From Phyllostachys edulis (Eukaryota > Streptophyta > Magnoliopsida > Poales > Poaceae): a stretch of DNA of 64,000 nt. Shown here one piece after another: positions 55,153 to 64,000 of the stretch. The translations under genes were made by a program, and so were the position numbers. Under the pieces are notes generated by a model, which was given only the letters and a program-made list of their open reading frames with translations, was not told where the DNA came from and made no database searches. Every line of letters begins with the position of its first letter. The first letter of the stretch is position 1. Location: the NCBI GenBank assembly GCA_036346405.1, contig CM070563.1:33779298-33843297 (forward strand), written 5' to 3'.

Positions 55153-55413
55153 TGGTATCGATGGATGCCAAACAAACTAGAGAAGTCGTGTCATGCAAAT
55201 TGAGCCATATCAGCCTCCCTTTGTTGAATCATTGCATGCATTATAATATATTACTAGAAGATCACCCGTGCCATATGGCATGGGCGGTAATTGACTGGTA
55301 GTGAGTGTAAATTGAGTTATATCGAATAGATCATATAATCTGTGATAGTTAGGATTACAAAATATCTGGTCTGCCAAAGCTCGAAACTGTAACAATACGG
55401 TAAAGGGAATGCA
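55153..55413. other. No gene; probable remainder of the LTR block
   Basis: About 260 bases without coding motif, including a small palindromic GTGCCATATGGCAT segment. Confidence 0.3.
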
Positions 55414-55418
55414 TTAAG

Positions 55419-57899
55419 TGTAACACCCCAGTCCGACAAGAGCCTGGAACGCTACTAAACTAACATGTTAACACAACTAAAGCAGAGGATAAAATTCTAA
55501 ATTTCGGCAGAACCTCCCCTGTATAGTTAGCTATACCGGAGGTTCCAACAGTCATATATAACAAGTCTATAAAGGAATCACTAAGAACATGAGCATCACA
55601 GGAATATAGTCAGGATTCAAGCATTTTAATCAAAAAGATGATCGAAGATCATCCACAGTACTCAATCAATCATAACGAGAAAGAAGCTATCAACCACAGC
55701 CAACTTCATTTATTACAGTTCATTAATTATCGAATGAATGGTAGAATCAATCTCTATTATCGAATTTTGGAGTATGTTGAAGTGAACGAATGTGAGTGTC
55801 TACTCCCTCCCAATAGGGCCATCGTCAGCGATCACCTAGAACAAACAAACAACGCAAGAGTGAGTCTAAGACTCAGCAAGTACAGTGATTAAATGATACA
55901 TACAACTTCCATGTTTATGACAACTTCACTGAAGAATATGAATAAATTACAGAACGAATGGTTGAATGAATGTAATGAATAAAAGAACGTTTCATACGGG
56001 TGTCCCGAACTGCCCACATTGGAATGGTGGGTCTTACGTGCTCATGCTGGAATTGATGGGTCTTTTTAATCCACTCCCGTGGATGAAACATGAATAATGG
56101 ATGCATGGAGTGAAATATGAATATTGAAAAGATATGCTCTATAATCATGGAGATAACATACATGGAAGTAATATGATCATTAAATATTAACATGGATCTT
56201 AGGAACACAATTCCAACATCAGGCATTCACATTGTATAATCAAGAACGTTAAAGTACTTGCCTTCCGCGATGCGACGCGTCAGGAGGCAATGGCGGTGCT
56301 CCTAACCCTGAAGCCTCTCCGCCTACACAATATATACTCGAAGTAAGAACAACATATAACAGGACGCTTCCACTAACGTTCTACAACGCATTTTCGAACA
56401 CCCAAGAGTTAACCAACATATAACAGGACGCTTCCACTAACGTTCTACAACGCATTTTCGAACACCCAAGAGTTAACCAACATATAATAGGACGCTTCCA
56501 CTAACGTTCTACAACACATTTCTGAACACCCAAGAGTTAACTAATAGACTTAGTCTAAAACGGACCACACCAACACATAAGCGAATCTGGACAGCGGCAC
56601 GAAAAAGACCATAACTATTAACCTGGGACTCGGAACGAGGTGAGCTCAGTTCCTAGAGAAACTTAACAAACATATCTACGAAAATCTAGTTGGGGAGGTA
56701 ATCCAAATCAGCCAAGGAAATATACTAACAGCAGCTGAATATGAAAGATGATTCCGTCCCGATTTAAACGTCTGAAGAAGAAAGAAGATATCGTAACTCT
56801 TGATCTACCTCTTCGATTGGGGCGTTCTTTGGCATTCTGGAAAGGTTACGAGATTTGCTAAAACAATTTAGTTGGGTGGAAACCCTGAATTTGTCTCTAA
56901 TATAAACATATTTTAGAAGGTAATTCAACAGATTCATCTCGCCAGAAATCTGGATAGCAAGAATAAAACTAACATAACTTTTGATCCGTATGTCGGAATA
57001 TTTTGATCTTGGTGGCTATGGAAAGCTAAGACAATAAAATACAATTATCATAATAGGGAGGATTCCTGATTCGGACCCTAGCCATGCTCAAATTGCCACG
57101 CAAAGTGACTGCTGGAAATTAAATGATGTTCTCGACAGTGGTACATAAATGGCCGTATCTTGCAAACCATAACTCGGATTCAGATGAACTCAGAGGCTAT
57201 GGAAACCTGACGAAATAATCTACAACTCTCTAAGAGATCACAAGTCCTAATTCGGCCTTGATCTAAACGAAAATCGATGTTGAACAGAGAATAGAAATCT
57301 GAATCTGAGCACAGCACTATCAATGAACCAAAAAACCAACCTCTACCAAGAACGAATCTGAATCAAACAACAGGGATGTGAGATGATACTCTAGGAGACG
57401 TGTGAGACACGATCCTTGCACGAATCACTGTGAATCTGACCTCCGGTTGCTCTTCCTTGATTTGGCCTCTGACACCAATGGAGGAAGGAGTGGCCGCCAC
57501 CAAGGGAGGAAAGAGAGGCTTGGCGCCACCAATGGAGGAAGGAGAGGCTTGGGGATAGCAGGAGGCACCACCACCTTGAGGAACAGCAGGAGGCGCCACC
57601 ACAGGAGGGGACAAGAGGAGGCGCCACCACCGGAGGAGACAATGAGGGAGGCGGCGGCAGAGCAGGAGCGACCAAGGGAAAAAAGAAGAAGAAAGACTGC
57701 CTTGTTTAGGGTTTGGAAGGGGTGGGGGCGCATGGACTTTAGGCCCATGATGCCTCCCCTCTTGGGCTGCTAGCAGGCCATAAGACCAATGAAAACTTGG
57801 GCTGGAGGCCCATCTCTTTAAACCCCCCTCCAAACTGAAATTGCACTAAAACTTTTGTCCCCGATTAAATTCCCTCTAATCGGAACTCGGGGTATTACA
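55419..57899 (-). mobile_element. Solo LTR (chromovirus), 2.48 kb
   Basis: Minus-strand ends are TGTAATACCCCGAGTTCC (57899) and GTCGGACTGGGGTGTTACA (55419). The perfect target duplication TTAAG is at 55414-55418 and 57900-57904. No internal retroelement sequence is present. The GC-rich ORFs at 57363-57833 lie in the LTR and have biased composition. Confidence 0.9.
56346..56540. repeat. Three tandem copies of a 66-bp unit in the solo LTR
   Basis: The unit ACATATAACAGGACGCTTCC...CACCCAAGAGTTAACCA is repeated three times with few changes. The third copy has four or so substitutions. Confidence 0.92.
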
Positions 57900-58105
57900 T
57901 TAAGACTCACCCAAATGGACAACTCTAAATATTCTCTCATACAGAAAGTAAAACAAAACGACGAAGAAAGATCAAGCACCTCATTTTGGTGCTTACAATG
58001 AAGTCAGCTAGAGCAAAGACCTTTCTTAAGACTCACCATAAATGGACAACTCTAAACATTCTCTCATACAGAAAGTAAAACAAGACGAAAGAAAGATCAA
58101 GCATT
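57900..58105. repeat. Direct duplication next to the solo LTR
   Basis: TTAAGACTCACC...AAGATCAAGCA occurs at 57900-57979 and again at 58026-58105, nearly identical. Both copies begin with the TTAAG that served as target site. Confidence 0.85.
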
Positions 58106-58569
58106 TACATTCGAATGCTGCAATTAACCACCATCCTAGTATAGCATTTTGGTGCTTACAATGAAGCTGCAACCAAACACTTTTCCGATAAATAATCTAG
58201 ACACTGGTAATTTCGTTCCTAGGGGAAAAAATCAATTAGGATGTATGCTAGTATAAGCAGAATGCACATTACTAAAGTTCAAAACAATATTAGTACTTAT
58301 TAATATTACATAAATTTCATTGCACCTGTTGCATATGTCTTCCTGAATCCTTGTTCTTTCCAACAGGTACATGTTTCTTTCTTAATACATAATGTCATCA
58401 CTTAAATGATGTTTACCTTTTCACTGATATGTTTTTCTTCTTCCAAGTTTACAGTAGTATATACTACTTTTCAACTTTTTTTTTGCATAAACAAAATAGG
58501 ATGATTGACATGAATGTGTTTCTATTTTGTAAATCGACTAATCAACAAAGCTAATAATATGCTATCTCT

Positions 58570-58608
<39 letters not shown>

Positions 58609-59721
58609 CAAACATTTAATGATAATGGTACCTCATGAAAAAGTCATGTAGTTCGTCTTCAGTCAAAGGGTGCCCACTAAAGAAAGTCACCAATGAGTTC
58701 TCTCATCATGTTGATTAAGCAGTTTACGTAGTATTTCTTCGAAAGCTATTAGTTCGAACAACACATAATAAAATGAAATCATGTATATATCTATTGTTAT
58801 CTCCAGATCATGAATGCAAAATTTATTGACATGCTTACATCTCCATCATTTTGTTTCTCGTTATGCTCAAAGTCTCTAAAATTTACGCCAAGCGGTTGGT
58901 TGATTGAGATAAAAGGTGTTGCTTCCATTATAGTTTGCGTGATCGGCATCTTTGGGATCGAGTACTTGAAGAACTTGTGCCCTCGCCATGATCCTTATGG
59001 ATTAGAAGAGTGGTTTGAATCATGTTGGCAATAAGACCCTTCAACACGAATAACATGGGTAAAACACAGCAACCCATCCAATAAGTTAATAAACTGATCA
59101 AGGTTATGGATTATTCTTACCATCCTTACACGAAATTGATCCTTTATTAATAGTTCGTACTTTTGCCTTTCCTAGAGATACCCTGCATGCTGAATAATCA
59201 TAGCCGCAAAAGGAAAAAAACTAAATAATCATAGCTGCAAAAGGAAAAAAAAAGTGAACAGCTTTAGGCACATGTAACATACAGTATGTTGGTTACATTC
59301 ATGAAAGCTTAAATAGCAGGAACCGAATTCAGTATAATTGGACATGGTTTATATGTTTTTTGATGTAAAGGAAAGTCACAATCCCATGATACTCAGATAA
59401 TAATTTTTCTGGGGTTGGAAATGCTTTTGTTGCTAAAGTGAAGCAGTAACCATCAGACTAAGCCACCAAAAAAACACTCTAAACAACAGAAATGAAATTT
59501 GATAATAACCATATACCGTTCTAGACCTATAGGCTAGGGAACCGACATAACCAACCTAAGCTGAAAATGGTTAACTACAATAGATCCTAATTTGAGCAAA
59601 GCAACCTTCCCAAGGTGGATGGCAGTATTCTACCCTCTAGAGAAACATAAAATTCATGTATCATAATTATAAAATATGGGTATAGTCATTCCCAAATAAA
59701 ATTATTCATGTACTGTTTCCT
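58106..59721. other. No confirmed gene; TA microsatellite
   Basis: AT-rich sequence with a (TA)n run at 58572-58602. A minus-strand stretch at 58632-58690 reads FFSGHPLTEDELHDFFMR before a GTACC donor. It resembles an exon of a plant RRM-like family, but no partner exon was found. An AAATAATCATAGC(C/T)GCAAAAGGAAAAA phrase is doubled at 59191-59253. Confidence 0.3.
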
Positions 59722-59939
59722 GGATTTCCAATCTGCTAATCATCCACAAGCTGATTCCCAATTTGGTTCCTTTAGCATCTAGGGATTACACAATACATAC
59801 AACAACAATCAAATTCAACAGAAAACTCACGGATTTCCAACCTGTTAATCATCCACGGGTTCATTAACAATTTGGTTCCTTTAGCATCAAGGGACTACAC
59901 AATGCATACACTAACAATCAGATTCACTGAGAAATTTAT
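59722..59939. repeat. 109-bp tandem duplication
   Basis: GGATTTCCAATCTGCTAATC... at 59722-59830 is repeated at 59831-59939 with about 15 differences. Non-coding. Confidence 0.85.
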
Positions 59940-59993
59940 AAACTGGATTGAAATTGCATCATAGAAATTAGTCCGAAAAAGCGGCTACCGATG

Positions 59994-60789
59994 GTGATGA
60001 GTCATGGTGTGGTGATGGCGTCCCTAGATGACCTCCGTGCCCTCACCACCTCCTTGAGTCTGGCAAATAAGCGAGGAGGACGAAAAACGATCTTGGGCGT
60101 GAGGGAGGCGGCGGCCGGTGGAGAAGGATGGGGGCGGAGAAGGGAGAGGGAGGGGAACAGAGCAGGAGAGGGAGAGCACCGCGGTCGCGACGGAGGATGA
60201 TGCGGTGCGGGAGGGAGAGGCAGGGCGGCGGGTGGAGAAGGATGGAGGCGGAGAAGGGAGAGGGAGAGGAACGCGAGCCAGAGAGGGAGAGCACCGCGGA
60301 CGCGACGGAGGACGATGCGGCGTGGGGAGAAGGGAGAGGGAGGGGAACGGAGCCAGAGAGAGAGAGAGGGAGAGGCGGCGGGTGGAGAGGGATGGGCGGA
60401 GAAGGAGAGGAGGGGAACGCAGGCGGAGAGGGAGGCGTGGCGGTGAGGAGGCGGCGGCGTTGGTGGAGGAGGGCATCGGAGGAGGGAGGAAGAGGAAGCG
60501 AGCGGCTATTTGGCAGAGGAGGGCGTCGGAGGAGGAGAGAAGGCGGAGGTGGGGAGCGGCGACGGACGGCGAAGATGAAGGCAGTGCGAAGAAGAATCAC
60601 GAAGAAGACGCGGTGGCGGCGGCGTGGCCGTGCAAAGGCTGCGCGTTGAACAAGCGAGAGCTGGGTCACTCGCATGCCATCGTGGCCGCTCGCTATGCAT
60701 CCGACGGGAGGGATTGTTCGGGGCGACGTGGCCAGGCCGAGAAGGCCCCCTTTCTTTGGGGAATTAACTTTAGTAATTGGGAGTAACTT
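59994..60789. repeat. GC-rich block with imperfect minisatellite
   Basis: The plus strand is G/A-rich and has a roughly 115-base unit (GGTGGAGAAGGATGG.GGCGG, GGAGAGCACCGCGG, CGACGGAGGA.GATGCGG) repeated two to three times at 60113-60400. Long ORFs open in four or five frames because stops are rare, so none is trusted. It could be the first exon and 5' region of a minus-strand gene, but nothing supports a product. Confidence 0.55.
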
Positions 60790-61131
60790 GCGGAGTACAT
60801 TCATTTGTACTCACCTTGCTTAATAAATTATTGATCGGGTTAAGAGTACGACGAGGAGAATGAGAACTTGGACGACTAAGCTACGCCCCCAGACGATTGC
60901 CTATGGCGAATCATGTGGTCCACCTTACTGCTTTTGCTTCCGCTGCATTTCGCTTATTGGCTTTATGCCCCTTTTGTAATAAACTTTAATTATTGGTAGT
61001 AAATGACGTTTTATAGTTATGCTATCTACTTTTGTTGACTGTGTACACTAGCTGTTCCTGGACTAGTGTATGAACCACATAGAATCCGGGATCCTTCGCT
61101 CCCAGGTTCGACAAGAATTGGTATCAAAGCC
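60790..61131 (+). repeat. 3' end of a gypsy LTR with primer-binding site
   Basis: TACTCACCTTGCTTAATAAA, GAGTACGACGAGGAGAATGA and CTCCCAGGTTCGACAAG run in the order of a chromovirus LTR end. TGGTATCAAAGCC at 61117-61129 is one base off the usual TGGTATCAGAGCC primer-binding site. No gag follows beyond a short ATGGCC start; a CACTA end cuts it off at 61232. Confidence 0.5.
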
Positions 61132-61231
61132 ATCTCGACTGTAGGTCGTGACCTAGTTAGAATGGCCGTTAGTAGAAAGACTTCAAAACTTATTTATATA
61201 AAAAGAAAAATAATTTATTCTCTCCTCACAT

Positions 61232-61535
61232 CACTACTACACAAAAGGTCATCACATACGGTTCTAAACCGTCATCACGGACGGTTTCTGAACCGTCTGG
61301 ATTTATGTGTCTATGATAACAGGCGGTCATCACAGACGGTTTTCAAACCATCTGTGAAAAAAGCTATCACAGACGGTTGTTAGTTGCATCCGTCTGTGAT
61401 GATCGGTATATCCTGAGCGGTTTTTAGTTGCAACCGTCTATGATGATCGGTATATCCTGCAGACGGTTTGTGTGAAACCGTTTGTGATGACTTTTCTCTA
61501 TAAAGCCTCAGCGATGGTTGCTCGTGCCTTTAAAT

Positions 61536-61540
<5 letters not shown>
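61232..61540 (+). mobile_element. CACTA-type terminus with subterminal repeats
   Basis: CACTACTACACAAAAGG stands at 61232, as expected for a CACTA terminal repeat. Several copies of TCAC(A/G)GACGGTT and its reverse complement follow to 61490, the subterminal array typical of grass CACTA elements. The other terminus is not in the window. Confidence 0.7.
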
Positions 61541-61577
<37 letters not shown>

Positions 61578-61587
61578 ATTATTATAT

Positions 61588-62073
<486 letters not shown>

Positions 62074-62189
62074 ATTAGGAATGAAATGGTAGGGCGTGCA
62101 CAGGGGCATAAGGTAGGAGACCTTGACCGGCATGAACACTACACAAACAAAGGTGAAATGAATGGCGAGAAGCAATGGATGACATCTTG

Positions 62190-63184
62190 ACAAAATGACA
62201 AATCAACAATAAGTCATAACATACATATCACACATTTTATACATCTATTTTTGCAAATCATCAATCATACATATCAACAACCCATGGTTCACCAAGCAAG
62301 TTTCCACTATCAATAGCAAACAACACTGAATAAGTCATAACTCATAACAATATAATATATCAACAACCCAATAAGTCATAACATATCAACAACCAATACA
62401 TATCAATAGAAGAGACAACACTTGACACTTCTGAATAAGTCATAACTCATAACAATATAACATATCAATAGACAACAGCCCATACATATCAACAACCCAA
62501 TATTTCAATAGCAGACAACACTTACACTTCTGAATTCACTCATTCAGCAATCAGCAATCAAGTGCACAACCATTCAAACTGCAGTATCATTGCATTCATT
62601 TATATTTATGATTTCTCTACTTCTCTCTACATGTATGTATTACACATTTATACTTCTCTTCGTGTATGTATGTATTACACATTTAGCATCTGGGCTCTGG
62701 CCAATGGCCATCAGCATCAACCAACAACCAGACAACATCAAGAAGACAAGAAGAGGACTTACGTTAGTGGAAGAGCCGGAGAGGTTGGAGGTCTTGAGGA
62801 GGTGCGAGGTGGCCTTGAGCCAGCGAGGAGGAAGAGCTGGAGCTCTGGCGTGGAGGAGGAGCCAAGGCCGACAGTAGCAAGAAGGAGGGCCCAGGAGCTT
62901 GATCCGTGGCAGGCGAGGAGGAGGAGCTTGATCTGGAGGTCTGGGAGGCTGGCGGAGAGGAGGAGGAGCTCGGTTCATATGAATACCAACACAAACCAAT
63001 AGGTGATAGATCTGTCTTACCTCGACATTCTTGGTGGAGAGTGGCAGGAGTCGTGCACAGGGGAGGAGGAAGAGGGAAGGCGGTGTTGCGTGGTTGTGGC
63101 ACTTTCAGTGGGGAGGAGCGGACGAGTAAGGTCATTTGGGGAGTGATGGCGAGTTAGGGCACAAACCCTAGCGGGCTCCTACTT
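62190..63184. other. Internal sequence between two CACTA-type repeat blocks
   Basis: 62200-62530 holds irregular copies of AATAAGTCATAACTCATAAC and CATATCAACAACCCA. 62760-63160 is G-rich with GGAGGAGGAAGAGCTGGAGC-type repeats and open frames on both strands without motifs. No transposase is present. It is probably the interior of a non-autonomous CACTA element. Confidence 0.45.
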
Positions 63185-63414
63185 GTAAAGACATATCACA
63201 GACGGTTCCATAATTAAAAACCATATGTGAAGTCTAATTATCACGGACGGTTTGTATATAAAACCGTCTGTGATAGCCTAAGATTCCTGAGCGGTTCGTA
63301 TTTGGAGCGATGCAGTGATATCATCTTCCTGAGCAGTTCGTATTTGGAACCATCATGATAACCTCTTCTCTACAAAATTTCCAGCATTAGCTACTTTGGC
63401 CTTTAAAACCCGGC
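63185..63414 (+). mobile_element. Second block of CACTA-type subterminal repeats
   Basis: TATCACAGACGGTTCC, TATCACGGACGGTTTG and AACCGTCTGTGATAG mark the array. It ends in TCTCTACAAAATTTCC and GGCCTTTAAA before a TA/CA microsatellite, the same order as at 61490-61540. No CACTA terminus is visible. Confidence 0.65.
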
Positions 63415-63435
63415 CGTATATATATATATACATAC

Positions 63436-63508
<73 letters not shown>

Positions 63509-63530
63509 CACATATATATACATATATACA

Positions 63531-63561
<31 letters not shown>

Positions 63562-63571
63562 ATATACATAC

Positions 63572-63622
<51 letters not shown>

Positions 63623-63640
63623 CATGTATATATATAGTTC
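63415..63640. repeat. Mixed (TA)n/(CA)n/(TACATA)n microsatellite
   Basis: Alternating TA runs with a (CA)14 core at 63446-63475 and TACATA variants to 63640. The Ile/Tyr-rich ORFs are artefacts. Confidence 0.95.
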
Positions 63641-63649
63641 GTAGTCTCT

Positions 63650-63997
63650 TGTTAGCTAACTCGATGCCTGAATTCAGCTAGCTAGCTCGCTTCTTGGCCG
63701 TTCATCCTAAATGTGCAAGTGAACCACGGCCTACTTCATCGATCCTAACACACTAGAGTGTACGATTTGCATCATGTCTTGGTATGAAGCAAACCATACA
63801 CTCCAGTGTGTCAGGATCAACGAAGTAGCTATGTGTGTCTATTTCATCGAACCTGACACACTGGAGTGTACCATTTGCTTCATGCCAAGGTATGAACCAA
63901 ACCGTACACTCCAGTGTATCAGGATCGACGAAGTAGGCTATGTTTCACCTGAACGTTTAGGATGATCACCCCAAGGAGCGAGCTAGCTAACTAAATT
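63650..63997. mobile_element. Complex foldback: outer stem enclosing two tandem hairpins
   Basis: Outer arms 63677-63730 and 63940-63993 pair (GCTAGCTCGCTTCTTGG against CCAAGGAGCGAGCTAGC). Inside are hairpin A (arms 63731-63775 and 63784-63828) and hairpin B (arms 63839-63886 and 63891-63939), each about 45 bp with a loop of 4 to 8 bases. The four hairpin arms are versions of one sequence, each with a near-palindrome such as ACACTCCAGTGT. No ORF is meaningful. It lies right after a TA microsatellite, like the foldback at 61588. Confidence 0.85.
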
Positions 63998-64000
63998 GAT

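Noticed and set aside
57363..57833. 156-codon minus-strand ORF as a gene
   Set aside because: It is within the solo LTR bounded by TTAAG duplications and has low-complexity Ser/Pro/Leu content.
58632..58690. Possible exon of an RRM-like plant protein (FFSGHPLTEDELHDFF)
   Set aside because: Only one short stretch fits. No neighbouring exon with the rest of the domain was found, so a gene call is not supported.
60043..60804. 253-codon minus-strand and 222-codon plus-strand ORFs as genes
   Set aside because: The block is a minisatellite with few stops in any frame. The products are Arg/Gly/Glu or Ser/Pro repeats.
63353..63644. Tyr/Ile-rich ORFs
   Set aside because: Translation of a TA/CA microsatellite.

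Overview
This is a repeat-dense stretch of a grass nuclear genome. The transposon families (Tekay- and Reina-like chromoviruses, short-LTR Copia, hAT/Ds-like elements, Stowaway and Tourist MITEs, CACTA subterminal repeats, foldbacks in TA microsatellites) and the protein similarities resemble Oryza most, but the species is inferred and not proven. No bacterial-type feature (operon, CRISPR, rRNA) was seen.

One intact host gene was found: a minus-strand TRM1 gene, tRNA (guanine-26-N2)-dimethyltransferase, from the start codon at 41912 to the stop at 7244. I could place 13 exons with GT-AG boundaries and matching phases. They sum to 1698 nt, or 565 codons plus stop. The gene is stretched to about 34.7 kb because introns 3, 5 and 10 hold nested transposons. 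Intron 5 (14787-27241) holds a roughly 12 kb hAT element (14932-26917). Inside it is a solo LTR (15479-22923), inside that a Copia element (from 18030), and inside that a 1.73 kb short-LTR non-autonomous element (20933-22666). Intron 3 holds a 10.6 kb Reina-like gypsy element (27883-38494), itself invaded by an LTR-like block, a deleted relative and a hAT MITE. Intron 10 holds an RNase H-like pseudogene split by a deleted gypsy element (9548-12596), which carries a Ds-like fragment in one LTR.

Left of TRM1 (1-5900) are truncated Tekay-like LTR and pol pieces on the minus strand and a plus-strand gag-only element (about 2561-4580). Right of TRM1 (42-47 kb) is a decayed gene of the putative gypsy-type transposon family (PF04195-like, with coiled-coil tail). 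Next comes a large chromovirus LTR from 47053. It is interrupted by a complete gag-only LTR element (47650-52043, TSD TTGCC) and by a Ds-like hAT element (54024-55144). A solo LTR follows (55419-57899, TSD TTAAG). The last 6 kb hold minisatellites, an LTR end with a primer-binding site, two blocks of CACTA-type subterminal repeats, and two long foldback structures next to TA microsatellites.

Five insertions have perfect 5-bp target duplications read directly from the sequence inside the TRM1 introns (CAATT, TTTTG, CCAAA, CATTA, GCATC) and two more lie outside (TTGCC, TTAAG). All element proteins except parts of the gag ORFs are broken. The most unusual items are the two gag-only elements that share a C-terminal domain I do not recognise, and the double-hairpin foldback at the right edge.
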